64,000 nt of DNA from Mucilaginibacter yixingensis (GCF_041080815.1 NZ_CP160205.1:2418001-2482000); one strand, 5' to 3'; numbered from the stretch's first letter, positions 24,263-33,189 are shown. A program made the numbers and translations. Notes: generated by a model not told the origin, from the sequence alone.

Positions 24263-24738
24263 GCAATGTTTATCAGGTCAATAATTTGCGCCAGGTATTG
24301 AGCATCTGTTTCGTCAAACTGCGCCAATTCTTCGCTATCCACATCCAGTACGCCAATTACCTCACCATTGTTAAACAGCGGCACAACGATTTCTGATCTG
24401 GATAACGAACTGCAGGCAATATGGCCGGGAAAAGCATCTACATCGGGCACAATCAGCGTTTGTTTTTGCTCCCACGCGCTACCGCAAACACCTTTACCTT
24501 TAGCTATGCGGGTGCAGGCCACCGGTCCCTGAAAGGGGCCCAAAACCAACTCGCCATTTTTCACCAGGTAAAAGCCTACCCAAAACCATTTGAATTGCTC
24601 TTTGAGCGCCGCGCAGACGTTAGCTAGATTGGCCACAGTGTCAGTTTCGCCATAAAGCAGGGCTTCAATCTGCGGAATAAGCGACTGATATTGCTCGGCT
24701 TTACTGGTCGAGGTGATGATTTTTAAGTCTTCTGCCAT
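24259..24738 (-). CDS. msrC: free methionine-(R)-sulfoxide reductase (GAF type)
   Basis: 159 residues, single GAF domain. The three family cysteines are at 75, 85 and 109 (ACTRIAKGKGVCG, HIACSS), with the 10- and 24-residue spacing recalled from the E. coli enzyme (84/94/118). The acidic substrate-binding residues are in VLDVDSEELAQFDETD. Reduces free Met-(R)-sulfoxide with thioredoxin-type electrons. Overlaps the downstream hydrolase gene by four bases, so they form an operon. Confidence 0.9.
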   Translation of the reverse strand: MAEDLKIITSTSKAEQYQSLIPQIEALLYGETDTVANLANVCAALKEQFKWFWVGFYLVKNGELVLGPFQGPVACTRIAKGKGVCGSAWEQKQTLIVPDVDAFPGHIACSSLSRSEIVVPLFNNGEVIGVLDVDSEELAQFDETDAQYLAQIIDLINIA

Positions 24739-24819
24739 AAAATCAAAGTTAAGACAGGCGCTGTTAAACTAAATAAGCAAAATATCATATTTAATCTTTT
24801 ATTTCGCTGCATGGCCGTT

Positions 24820-25530
24820 ATGAGTTTGACCATCGTTCGTTACCGAAAGGCGCTTGTACCCTTCGCACTGCTGGCCATGGCGGTGCATAGATTACCGCTC
24901 AGGCTCCAAAAAGGCTGCACGTTCTGGAAACTGATGGGCAGCGGACGCAAGGGTACATTTGATCTCAATCCCGACTGGCAGCAATGGGCACTACTGGCCG
25001 TTTGGAATCAACAAGATGATTTCGAGCGATTCTATCAATCTTCGTTCGTCAGCAAATGGTGGCAAAAACTAACCACCGAACAGTGGACCATCTTATGCGA
25101 ACCACTACAAAGCCACGGTAAATGGGATAACAAAGAACCATTCAAAAAACCAACTGAAACGGAAGGATATGGAGACCCTATAGCAGTACTCACCCGCGCC
25201 ACTATCCGTTTTAACCGACTGAAAAACTTTTGGGCCAATGTTGATGGCGTGGCCCAAATAATGAGTGATGCCCCGGGCTATATCATGTCTGTAGGCATTG
25301 GCGAAGCCCCTGTTTATAGGCAAGCCACTTTCTCTATCTGGCAAAGCGTAGACGATGTAAAAAACTTTGCCTACCGCTCCCGCGAACATGGTGAAGTAAT
25401 CAAAAAAACAAGAGACGAAAACTGGTATAGCGAAGAACTTTTCGCCCGGTTTAAAATACTAGAAACACGAGGCACACTGCATGGAGCCGATCCACTGCAT
25501 GGCCTTATCCAAAACACAAACCAGCAATGA
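24820..25530 (+). CDS. spheroidene monooxygenase (CrtA)-like protein
   Basis: 236 residues from MSLTIVRYRK (24820). Full-length similarity in pattern to CrtA-like proteins: RLQKGCTFWKLMGSGRKGTFDLNPDWQQWALLAVW near the N-terminus, then RATIRFNRLKNFWANVDGVA and GIGEAPVYRQATFSIWQS. CrtA is a heme enzyme adding keto groups to acyclic carotenoids. In Bacteroidota the relatives often lie outside carotenoid clusters, as here, and the true substrate is unknown. Divergent from msrC; its stop overlaps the next gene. Confidence 0.75.
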   Translation: MSLTIVRYRKALVPFALLAMAVHRLPLRLQKGCTFWKLMGSGRKGTFDLNPDWQQWALLAVWNQQDDFERFYQSSFVSKWWQKLTTEQWTILCEPLQSHGKWDNKEPFKKPTETEGYGDPIAVLTRATIRFNRLKNFWANVDGVAQIMSDAPGYIMSVGIGEAPVYRQATFSIWQSVDDVKNFAYRSREHGEVIKKTRDENWYSEELFARFKILETRGTLHGADPLHGLIQNTNQQ

Positions 25531-25775
25531 GAGTAATAGCAGAACTACCGCATCCCGATTTTAAGATCACCATTATGAGCATGAACCAAAAGTTTATTAT
25601 CAAAACCGAGAAAGGGGTATATGAGCAGATTTACAAGGTTGCCGACATGGATCTGCTCAAAGGAATAGACAGTGTTTTTGAATTACTTGACGAAGAATTC
25701 CTCAACAAAATAAACGAACGCTTTAAAGAAATGAACCGCGACTTTAAAGCGAACTACGAGAAGTACAACTTGTAG
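25527..25775 (+). CDS. small hypothetical protein (82 aa) coupled to the CrtA-like gene
   Basis: 82 residues, start overlapping the upstream stop (ATGA at 25527-25530), hence translational coupling. An N-terminal beta-like part (MRVIAELPHPDFKITIMSMNQKFIIK) is followed by a charged helix (DEEFLNKINERFKEMNRDFKANY). No membrane segment, no family recognised. An accessory protein of the CrtA-like enzyme is a possibility only. Confidence 0.6.
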   Translation: MRVIAELPHPDFKITIMSMNQKFIIKTEKGVYEQIYKVADMDLLKGIDSVFELLDEEFLNKINERFKEMNRDFKANYEKYNL

Positions 25776-25829
25776 CGATAAACCACATAACATATTGCAA
25801 AATAACAACTTAAGTCAATAATTAAAGCA

Positions 25830-25856
25830 TAGCCAAATTTAATTTGGCTATTTTGG
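25830..25856 (+). terminator. hairpin terminator after the CrtA-like operon
   Basis: TAGCCAAATT-T-AATTTGGCTA (25830-25850) followed by TTTTGG. The remaining gap to 26087 is AT-rich and shows nothing I can name. Confidence 0.55.
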
Positions 25857-26087
25857 CTTACTTTAGCCCCTTATTAATTATTTAATTAAAGCTATCTTGT
25901 GTCATTTAATTACAAAAAACCTGATAAACAATAACTTATATATCGTAACAAAATTATATATTGGTAACTATATACCTTCCTAACCAAGTCCAAAGAAAAT
26001 TCTGTATCAATAATTACATACTGATAATCAAGTAGTTGAAATTAAAAGTCAGATTCTTTAGTCAGGAGAAAGATTGAGTCATCTGAA

Positions 26088-26116
26088 AACAAAAAGAGCC
26101 ACAAATATGTGGCTCT
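26088..26116 (-). terminator. terminator of the ATP-pyrophosphatase gene
   Basis: AGAGCCACA (26095-26103) / TGTGGCTCT (26108-26116); on the minus strand followed by TTTTTGTTTT, 17 bases after the stop. Confidence 0.8.
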
Positions 26117-26132
26117 ACTATTTAAAAAGCCC

Positions 26133-26858
26133 CTAGGCGGGCAATAGATCAGCGTACCAGAAACCGCTTAATTTGCTTGCGTCTACGGCAGATCCGTTGC
26201 AGGTATCATCTGCACTTTTGGGTGCTTTGTAAGTCTTAAACACCTTCTCGCCTACGCTATATTTTATTTCATTTTTAAAGATGGGACCTTTAAAAGCATA
26301 GGTATGAAACTCGCCGTTCTCGCCGCAAACATCAACGTCAGCAGGCAGCGAGGCAATCAGTTCCCGACTCAACTCTCGGCCCGCAAATTCACCTAGGCGC
26401 TCCTGGGTACAGGCAATAACGGTACCAAAGCCTAGATCTAGAAACTCATTTATCAACTCATGGGTATCCCGTTGCCAGAGCGGATAAATACCTGAGAGGC
26501 CTGCTTCGGCCAGGCGCTGATCGCGGTAGTTTTTGAGGTCTTGCAGAAAGATATCGCCAAAGATAGAATGCGTAATACCCTCGCCTTTCAAATGATCCAG
26601 GTGGCGGCGCATCGTATCGTCATACGTTTTCATATCAGGCATTTCCGGCAGGCGCACCTGGTATAAGGGAATACCTATTTCTTCGGCCTGCCTCAACAAT
26701 AATTCCTCGCGTACACCGTGCATAGAAATACGATTCACCGCATCGTTCACCGTTGTGAGCAGATATTTTATTTCTATGTCAGGATTGCGCAGGCAGTGGT
26801 ATAACGCCAATGCGCTATCCTTACCGCCGCTCCAGTTAAATATAGCTTTGTGTTTCAA
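26133..26858 (-). CDS. Dph6-like ATP pyrophosphatase (adenine-nucleotide alpha hydrolase)
   Basis: 241 residues. PP-loop FNWSGGKDSALALYHCL (8-24) marks the ATP-pyrophosphatase superfamily. SMHGVREELL, GDIFLQDLKNYRDQRL and CGENGEFHTYAF (the conserved G-E-N-G-E-F-H-T motif) are specific to the diphthine-ammonia-ligase/MJ0570 group. Bacteria lack diphthamide, so the bacterial substrate is something else, probably another ATP-dependent amidation. Lies downstream of the B12-receptor genes with the sirtuin in between; a B12-related role is only suggested by position. Confidence 0.85.
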   Translation of the reverse strand: MKHKAIFNWSGGKDSALALYHCLRNPDIEIKYLLTTVNDAVNRISMHGVREELLLRQAEEIGIPLYQVRLPEMPDMKTYDDTMRRHLDHLKGEGITHSIFGDIFLQDLKNYRDQRLAEAGLSGIYPLWQRDTHELINEFLDLGFGTVIACTQERLGEFAGRELSRELIASLPADVDVCGENGEFHTYAFKGPIFKNEIKYSVGEKVFKTYKAPKSADDTCNGSAVDASKLSGFWYADLLPA

Positions 26859-26914
26859 GTTAAAGATTGAAGGTTAAAAATTAGGAATACCGGATTCATA
26901 TGCACATCCGCACA

Positions 26915-27598
26915 TTAAACCATTAATTCATCTACCAGCTTTACTACTCCTGCACTTGCCTTCTCCTCTATTTTGGTAAATGAGTTATCCAAACCAACGT
27001 CTGGTATTTTGGGATCGATGATGTATTTCGGCGTTTCCGGGGCCACATAATGCACTAATCCTGCCGCAGGGTATACCGCGAGCGATGAACCTACCAGGAT
27101 AAAAACATCGGCCATACTGCAAATATTGGCAGCCTTACCAATCATCGGTACATCCTCGCCAAACCATACCACATGGGCACGCAGTTGTGAACCGAGTTCG
27201 CACAACTCGCCCATTTTGATCTCCCAACCGTTTATGGGGTAAGTAAGTCTAGGATTAACGCTCGATTGCGATTTGGTGATGATGCCATGCAAATGCAACA
27301 CATCTTTACTCCCGGCACGCTCATGCAGATCATCTATATTTTGCGTGACGATGGTCACGTCATATTTATCCTGCAGTTTGGCCAGTGCGTAATGCGCAGC
27401 GTTCGGTTCGGCCTCCAGTACGTTTTTGCGACGCATATTGTAAAACTCCTGCACCAGCGCCGGATTACGCGCCCAGGCTTGCGGGGTGGCAACTTCTTCA
27501 ATATTGTATCCTTCCCACAAACCATCGCTATCGCGGAAGGTTTTCAGGCCACTCTCGGCGCTAATGCCGGCGCCTGTTAATACCACTATTTTTTGCAT
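26915..27598 (-). CDS. cobB: SIR2-family NAD-dependent protein deacylase
   Basis: 227 residues. NAD-binding GAGISAESGL (9-18), TQNIDDLHE (85-93), catalytic His104 (HLHG), VVWFGEDVP and the C-terminal GSSL. Y53-x-x-R56 (EFYNMRR) is the pair that in SIRT5/CobB favours succinyl and malonyl lysine. The zinc-binding cysteines are missing: the region 106-138 holds one Cys only. That is known for some bacterial sirtuins. Cleaves acyl groups from lysine, making O-acyl-ADP-ribose and nicotinamide. Confidence 0.88.
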   Translation of the reverse strand: MQKIVVLTGAGISAESGLKTFRDSDGLWEGYNIEEVATPQAWARNPALVQEFYNMRRKNVLEAEPNAAHYALAKLQDKYDVTIVTQNIDDLHERAGSKDVLHLHGIITKSQSSVNPRLTYPINGWEIKMGELCELGSQLRAHVVWFGEDVPMIGKAANICSMADVFILVGSSLAVYPAAGLVHYVAPETPKYIIDPKIPDVGLDNSFTKIEEKASAGVVKLVDELMV

Positions 27599-27665
27599 GT
27601 TTTAAGCAGATGGATGAAGATATAAAACTAGGCTTTCTACCAATTTCTATCAAACCGACAGCAAC

Positions 27666-27692
27666 AAAAAAGGCGCCTTGCGGGCGCCTTTT
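27666..27692 (-). terminator. terminator downstream of DUF6580 gene
   Basis: AAGGCGCC-loop-GGCGCCTT with A-tract and T-tract on either side. On the minus strand it is followed by TTTTTTGTTGC, separating the BtuB/DUF6580 unit from the sirtuin. Confidence 0.85.
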
Positions 27693-27714
27693 CGTTTATA
27701 TTTATTCTTTGAAT

Positions 27715-28281
27715 TTAAGCTATAGACGGACGCGCAGTTCTCAACACAGTATACTTGTTCTTAGCCAGCTCAAAGCCGCCGAACAATACCAGTCCATACA
27801 AAACATCGCCCAGCACCATATTGCGCTCAAACGGAATAGCCGCCACCAGCGATTGGCCGTAACCACCCAAAGTGTGCGGATACAGTGTACCATACAACCA
27901 AGGCAGATCCATCACCAACCAGTGAATAAGTACACCTGCCAATGAAGCTACACCCACGTTTACCACGTTTACTTTTTTGATCTGCGTGCCTATCAGTACC
28001 ATGGCAATAAAGCACAGGTACATTGGCAGGCTCACCGCAAACGGATTGAGATGATATAGCGAGTTAATCAGCATATCGCTCACAAAAAGCGCAAGCACTG
28101 GCACCAGGTAAGCTTTCCACTTATCGCTAAAATAAGCGCCGCCAAACAGTGCCATGGCACCTACCGGCGTAAAATTGCTCATAAACTGAAATTTAAAGGT
28201 TAGCAGTCGCGCGGCGGCGGCAAACACAATCATCAGTATTAAAACGGCATTGCGGGTGGCAACTTTTTGTTGTGCGGTCAT
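27715..28281 (-). CDS. DUF6580-family integral membrane protein, downstream of btuB
   Basis: 188 residues, about five to six membrane segments with short loops; FTPVGAMALFGGAYFSDKW (36-54) and PWLYGTLYPHTLGGYGQSL are the conserved-looking loops. I associate this with DUF6580, whose fold and placement resemble ECF-transporter substrate subunits. It lies 63 bases after the BtuB-like receptor and before a terminator, so it is probably under the same cobalamin riboswitch and may take corrinoids or a precursor across the inner membrane (inference). Confidence 0.7.
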   Translation of the reverse strand: MTAQQKVATRNAVLILMIVFAAAARLLTFKFQFMSNFTPVGAMALFGGAYFSDKWKAYLVPVLALFVSDMLINSLYHLNPFAVSLPMYLCFIAMVLIGTQIKKVNVVNVGVASLAGVLIHWLVMDLPWLYGTLYPHTLGGYGQSLVAAIPFERNMVLGDVLYGLVLFGGFELAKNKYTVLRTARPSIA

Positions 28282-28344
28282 GTTCTGTTTTCTATTTTAA
28301 CCCTCAAAGTTAATCAATATAGTTTTAATTAACAGCTAAACTTA

Positions 28345-30291
28345 TCAATTGAACTGATATTTCAGGCCGCTCATAAAGTTTATTTTACGGGTGCTATAGC
28401 CATACCATTCTATATAGGTTTTATTCAGAATGTTATTCAGATCTGTAAACAACATCAATTTTTTAGTAGCCTGCCATTGCAAATGAGCATTCAGCAGATT
28501 ATAGTGCTTTAAATCTACAATAGCTGGGTATGGCGGCGAATTAAAGTCCTGATCCTGGCGATCTCCCATATATTTATAATCTAAGCCAACAACAAAAGTT
28601 GGCAATACCTGATAACTGGCGTTTGCTCCATAAGTATTTTTAGGGCGACGATAAAGATTATTAACCTCTACCCCTGCGGCATTTGTTTGTTTACCTACCA
28701 CATAAGTCATATATGCCGAAGCAGTAAGCTTATCCTTTTTAAAGCCCAGTTCGCTTTCAAAGCCTTTATCGTTCTGCCTGTTGATGTTTTGGTATACAAA
28801 CTTGCTATCTGTAGTAATAGCATCTTTTATTTTACGCTGATAGAAAGCGGTATTAAAGGTTAGTACCTTCTTGATTACCTCCCACTCAAAACCGGCTTCG
28901 TATGATGCAGTTGTTTTTTCTGGCTTTAAAGCCGAGTTGCCATAAGGCGCGGCATATAGCTGGTACAGCGTAGGCGCTTTATAAGCCGAGGCTATGGTAC
29001 CAAAAACTTTCAGGCGGTCAAATACATAAACTGAGGGATTGATAGTATAAGTAAAGTTATCGCCATATGTATTGTGATGATTGTATCGTGCACCGGTTTC
29101 TATATGGAAAATACCGGCTTTAAAAAATAATGAGGTGTAAACACTGGTAATGTTTGAACTGCCATAAACACTGCTAGGCGGCGGATTGTAGCCATCGGTA
29201 CGGTAAGCGCTGTGCTGGATGGTATTGTAATATTTATAGTCAGCTCCGCTGGTGATGCTCCAGTTTTTATCAAACGTATAATTAAATACGGCTTCAATGT
29301 TGCTTACCCGGCCTAAATTTTGACTGGCAGAGGCAGTATTAAAGTTGTCGCTAGGCAAGTTGTTGTAATCACTCCAAACGTTGTTCTGGCTGGCGTTTAC
29401 CAATAAAGACCCTGCGGGTAATGTCCAGGCGGCGCCTAAACCAGCAAACATAAAGGTCCGTTTATAGGTATCGTCTTTATCGTCGGTAAAAGCATCAAAA
29501 TCCAGATCACCGGTATTGCGGCTCAATTGCAAATTACCTTTTAAAGTAAAGGCAGATGATACGTACTGCGAAATATTTGCGCTGATAGACCGCTGATAAA
29601 AACCGTCATTATCAAAAGGCAAGGTATTGCCTGACGGCGGCGCAGCAGCTGAAAATCCACGTGAATCTGTATTAGAGACATTGACAGCGATACCTGTTTG
29701 ATTAACCATGCCATTAATATCGGCCGACTCACGGAAAGTATTATAACTACCGCCATTAAGTTGCACCGCAGCCTTTACACCCTTGCCTTGCGCGTGGCGG
29801 GTAATAATATTAATTACACCAGCAACTGCATCAGAACCATATAGCGTAGAACCGCTGCCTTTCAATATTTCAATATGATCAATCTGGTCCATAGCAATAG
29901 AGTTCAGATCATAGTTGCCGGCAATTGATTGCGCATCGTTCACAGGGAAACCATCAATCAAGATCAGGGTGTTACCGGCAGAAGCGCCGCGTAAATAAAC
30001 CTCGGTAGCCTGACCTGGCGCATTTGTAACTCCGGAGAACATCAATCCAGGAACGAGATTAAGCAACTGAGGCAATGTTTTACCTTGTGATTGCTTGATC
30101 TGCTCTGCCGAAATTACGGTAACTGCCCTGCCAATTTCTTTTAATGTTTTAGGAGAACGGGTAGCAGTTACTACCACGGTGTTCAAATCGCGGGTGGTTG
30201 TGTCACGCGTTTGTGCCAGCGCCTTTGTGGCCGGCAGTGCCAGTTGTGCAAGCCCCAGGCCTGCAGCAACTACGATAAAGTTTTTTTTCAT
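28345..30291 (-). CDS. btuB: TonB-dependent vitamin B12 receptor, BtuB-like
   Basis: 648 residues from MKKNFIVVAAG (30291). The in-frame extension to 30369 runs toward the riboswitch and is not coding. Signal peptide 1-26 (ALAQ-TRD), TonB-box-like TRDLNTVVVTATR, plug domain with RGASAGNTLILIDGFPVND and GSGSTLYGSDAVAGVINIIT, then a 22-strand barrel ending in ...FMSGLKYQFN with aromatic C-terminus. The cobalamin riboswitch immediately upstream sets the substrate as B12/corrinoid. Outer-membrane location. The short barrel is typical for BtuB rather than SusC. Confidence 0.9.
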   Translation of the reverse strand: MKKNFIVVAAGLGLAQLALPATKALAQTRDTTTRDLNTVVVTATRSPKTLKEIGRAVTVISAEQIKQSQGKTLPQLLNLVPGLMFSGVTNAPGQATEVYLRGASAGNTLILIDGFPVNDAQSIAGNYDLNSIAMDQIDHIEILKGSGSTLYGSDAVAGVINIITRHAQGKGVKAAVQLNGGSYNTFRESADINGMVNQTGIAVNVSNTDSRGFSAAAPPSGNTLPFDNDGFYQRSISANISQYVSSAFTLKGNLQLSRNTGDLDFDAFTDDKDDTYKRTFMFAGLGAAWTLPAGSLLVNASQNNVWSDYNNLPSDNFNTASASQNLGRVSNIEAVFNYTFDKNWSITSGADYKYYNTIQHSAYRTDGYNPPPSSVYGSSNITSVYTSLFFKAGIFHIETGARYNHHNTYGDNFTYTINPSVYVFDRLKVFGTIASAYKAPTLYQLYAAPYGNSALKPEKTTASYEAGFEWEVIKKVLTFNTAFYQRKIKDAITTDSKFVYQNINRQNDKGFESELGFKKDKLTASAYMTYVVGKQTNAAGVEVNNLYRRPKNTYGANASYQVLPTFVVGLDYKYMGDRQDQDFNSPPYPAIVDLKHYNLLNAHLQWQATKKLMLFTDLNNILNKTYIEWYGYSTRKINFMSGLKYQFN

Positions 30292-30404
30292 GTTGATGTG
30301 AGCATCAAACCCACAGCAATGCCGAAAATGAATTTTGGAACGGAAATACTGAAAAGCATCCACATTCAAGCTTCAATCCCCGAAAGCCGTGAATAGTATT
30401 TAGC

Positions 30405-30570
30405 TTGAGGCAGGTCTTCTGGCTTGCTCCCCTCTATCCTGTCTTCCCGTTTCTAAAACAGTGACCAATGGCCGGATATCGGTTACAGAGCTTACAGCTG
30501 CGGGACAGCTCCGGATTCACACCGGATTCCCTTTTAATCTTACAGACTAGTTAGTCGGCAAGAACCTTAA
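30405..30570 (-). promoter_or_regulatory. cobalamin riboswitch
   Basis: On the minus strand the B12-box core is plain: GGGAATCCGGTGTGAATCC, GGAGCTGTCCCGCAGCTGTAA, TTGGTCACTG, GGGAAGACAGG and GCAAGCCAGAAGACCTGCC in the right order. It starts a few bases after the promoter at 30577-30607 and ends about 115 bases before the btuB ATG, so it would switch off btuB and probably DUF6580 when B12 is plentiful. Confidence 0.95.
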
Positions 30571-30576
30571 GCGGCG

Positions 30577-30607
30577 CAAAGGTAAAACAACTCGGCTTAA
30601 TACCAAA
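30577..30607 (-). promoter_or_regulatory. consensus Bacteroidota promoter of the B12 operon
   Basis: On the minus strand TTTG (30607-30604), 19 bases, TACCTTTG (30584-30577): exact fit to the TTTG-N19-TAnnTTTG consensus. Confidence 0.85.
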
Positions 30608-30665
30608 TAGCTATCTGTCAACTACATTTTTAAAACCCTTACCTGTACCTGGTGTTATTTATAGC

Positions 30666-31397
30666 ATGACAACTTTAGCACAAAGAAACGCGGCCGTAGA
30701 ACCGGCCCATCATCAACATACTATCAACCTTAACTGGCCGGAGCGCTATGTATCAATCATCAGCGGAGCTAAACTAAGCCTCTCGGGTTTAAAACATATT
30801 TTCTCAAAGCCATTCTTTAGCCTGGTAAAAATTGGCACAGGCGGCTATTTGCTCAGTCGAGGTGTAACGGGCCATTGCCCTGTTTATGAAATGGTTGGCC
30901 GCAATAGCACGAGACCGGTACAGGTGAACATCAATACATCCGTAACAGTCAACAAATCACGTATGGAGGTCTATGATTTCTGGCGCCGATTGGATAATCT
31001 GCCGCTGTTTATGACGCATCTGAAAAGTGTTGATGTGCTGACCGAACAACAATCGCGCTGGTCATTAAAACTGCCCGCCAATGTAGCCGATGTAAGCTGG
31101 GAAGCCGAAATTGTTTATGACGAGCCTGGCAATGTAATTGTATGGCAGTCAATGCCCGATTCGGTGATCACTAATGCCGGCCGCGTGCGATTTATAGACA
31201 CGCCAGATCCTGATATTACGATGGTACACGTAACCATCACCTACCTGCCGCCAGCCGGCATTGTGGGCGCCAGTATTGCTCATTTGATCAATCCGCTATT
31301 TGAGAAAATGGTGGAGGATGATATCACCAATTTTAAGAGATACATGGATATAGCACATGTTACCGATGTAATTATCCTGCAAGAAGACGAGGAATAG
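30666..31397 (+). CDS. SRPBCC (START/polyketide-cyclase-like) protein with YgaP-like N-terminal segment
   Basis: 243 residues. The first 90 residues contain NWPERYVSIISGAKLSLSGLKHI and LVKIGTGGYLLSRGVTGHCPVYEMV, the DUF2892-like inner-membrane segment. Residues about 92-235 form a ligand-binding SRPBCC domain (VNINTSVTVNKSRMEVYDFW, DVSWEAEIVYDEPGNVIVWQ, DITNFKRYM). This fusion is common in bacteria as a 'cyclase/dehydrase' and is often linked to envelope stress; no ligand known. Single gene. Confidence 0.8.
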   Translation: MTTLAQRNAAVEPAHHQHTINLNWPERYVSIISGAKLSLSGLKHIFSKPFFSLVKIGTGGYLLSRGVTGHCPVYEMVGRNSTRPVQVNINTSVTVNKSRMEVYDFWRRLDNLPLFMTHLKSVDVLTEQQSRWSLKLPANVADVSWEAEIVYDEPGNVIVWQSMPDSVITNAGRVRFIDTPDPDITMVHVTITYLPPAGIVGASIAHLINPLFEKMVEDDITNFKRYMDIAHVTDVIILQEDEE

Positions 31398-31425
31398 AAA
31401 TTAATGCTTGAGTCTTTCTTCACAT

Positions 31426-31453
31426 CAACGGTCGACTATTTAGTCGACCGTTG
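31426..31453. terminator. perfect 11-bp hairpin between convergent genes
   Basis: CAACGGTCGAC (31426-31436), loop TATTTA, GTCGACCGTTG (31443-31453). No T-tract, so either a bidirectional terminator of weak type or a repeat remnant. Confidence 0.45.
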
Positions 31454-31513
31454 CTACAACGTCATTTCAATGAACGAAGCAATGATGTAATGGTAAATTA
31501 TCTTAGAAGCTCA

Positions 31514-32818
31514 TCACTTCGCCACCGGCTCAGCCATCATTTTCTCCGTATCGAACTGGCGCACAATTAAACGATTATCGCCATCCTTATTAAAGTAATT
31601 GATAGCCCAGCTACAGAAAACAATCAGTTTATTGCTGAATCCGGCCAGCGAGAGTAAGTGCACAAACATCCATACCAACCAGGCAAAGAAGCCCTGAAAG
31701 TGCAGTTTACCCAGATCGGCCACTGCCTTGTTTCGACCGACGGTGGCCATAGTGCCTTTATCAAAATATTTAAATGGCACCGTAGGTTTTCCCGTCACTA
31801 TGTTGGCAATGTTTTTAGCCAGGTGCTTACCTTGTTGTATGGCAACCGGGGCCACACCAGGCAAACCTTCGGGTGTTGAGGCACTAATCATAGCGGCCAC
31901 ATCGCCTATGGCAAAAATATTCTGATAGCCCTCTACCCTGCTAATATCATCGGTTTTTATACGGTTGCCCCGCATTAGCGGTGCAGCGTCAACACCCTGC
32001 GGTACCTCACCACGCACACCGGCCGCCCAAAATACGTTCCGGGTTTTAATATTGGTACCGTTGTCAATAGTCAGCAGATCGCCGTTGTAACTGGTAACGT
32101 GCACATCGTTATAAATAGTGACGCCCAGATCGCCCAAAAACGTCTTGGCTTTTTTTGAGGCACCTTCAGACATTGCGGCCAGCAGTTCGGGCTTACCCTC
32201 AGCCAGGTAAACTTTCATATCATCCAGACAAAGGCCGGGATAATCTTTGCAAAGGATGTGCATACGCATTTCGGCCAGCGCACCGGATAGCTCTACGCCG
32301 GTCGGTCCACCGCCAACAACCACAAAGGTAAGTAGCGCCTGGCGTTCCTCTTCATCGGTCGTCACCATCGCTTTCTCTAAGTTCTGCATAATGAGGCTGC
32401 GCAAGTTCAGGGCTTCGGGCAAATTCTTCATCGGCATGGTATAAAACTCAATATCCTTGCTGCCGAAGTAGTTGGTATTGGCGCCGGTGGCAATGACTAA
32501 ATAGTCGAACTTAATCTCGCCGATATTGGCCGTTACCGTGTTGTTATCTGGGTTGATGCGTTGTACTTCGGCCCAATGGAATGTAAAATTCTTTTGCCGG
32601 CCAAAGATGCGACGAATGGGAAACGCAATAGAATCGCCCTCCAAGGCGCCCATAGCCACCTGATAAAGTAAAGGCTGGAAAGTATGGTAGTTATGCTTAT
32701 CAAGCATCATCACTTCCACTGGGGCATTTTTTAAACTCTTAGCTACTTGTATGCCGCCAAAGCCACCACCTATAATTACTACGCGGGGTTTGCCGGGTGT
32801 TGTTTGGGAAAGATCCAT
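31514..32818 (-). CDS. ndh: type II NADH:quinone dehydrogenase (NDH-2)
   Basis: 434 residues. FAD-binding VVIIGGGFGGIQVAK (14-28), NAD-binding VVVGGGPTGVELSGALAE (about 165-182), and the second FAD contact IFAIGDVAA followed by AIQQGKHLAKNI. The C-terminal part (FFAWLVWMFVHLLSLAGF) is hydrophobic and membrane-attached, as in the larger bacterial NDH-2. Transfers electrons from NADH to menaquinone without proton pumping. Monocistronic. Confidence 0.9.
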   Translation of the reverse strand: MDLSQTTPGKPRVVIIGGGFGGIQVAKSLKNAPVEVMMLDKHNYHTFQPLLYQVAMGALEGDSIAFPIRRIFGRQKNFTFHWAEVQRINPDNNTVTANIGEIKFDYLVIATGANTNYFGSKDIEFYTMPMKNLPEALNLRSLIMQNLEKAMVTTDEEERQALLTFVVVGGGPTGVELSGALAEMRMHILCKDYPGLCLDDMKVYLAEGKPELLAAMSEGASKKAKTFLGDLGVTIYNDVHVTSYNGDLLTIDNGTNIKTRNVFWAAGVRGEVPQGVDAAPLMRGNRIKTDDISRVEGYQNIFAIGDVAAMISASTPEGLPGVAPVAIQQGKHLAKNIANIVTGKPTVPFKYFDKGTMATVGRNKAVADLGKLHFQGFFAWLVWMFVHLLSLAGFSNKLIVFCSWAINYFNKDGDNRLIVRQFDTEKMMAEPVAK

Positions 32819-32959
32819 ATAATTTAGTAACGGTTTTAATCCGCTTCTGTTTAAAGGGTATTGATTCTGTTGCTCAAATATGCTGATCCTGAAAGAGATT
32901 TATGGCGATTTAACGGTTATTTAATAATGATAATCAAAACCTGTACAAATATCCCATAA

Positions 32960-33189
32960 TGTCATGCTGAGGAACGAAGCATCTCTGAGGACGGTCCTGT
33001 TGATTGTCCTCGAAGATACTTCGCTATCGCTCAGCATGACAAGTTAAAAAAGGATGTCATGCTGAGCCCCGTCGAAGCATGGTGACTGAGCCTTTCCGCG
33101 CGAGTCTTCGACAAGCTCAGACTGACAGCCCTCTAGTTTGTCATTGCTTTCATAGTCCCGCCGCCGGGATTCTATTACTCAGCATGACA
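32960..33189. repeat. 230-bp composite intergenic repeat (inverse copy at 17559-17788)
   Basis: Contains TGTCATGCTGAGGAACGAAG, GCTCAGCATGACA, TGTCATGCTGAGCCCCGTCG, AAGACTCG-type block and the final CTCAGCATGACA. Read backwards it matches 17559-17788 block by block. It lies inside a spurious N-terminal extension of the argB frame. Confidence 0.85.
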
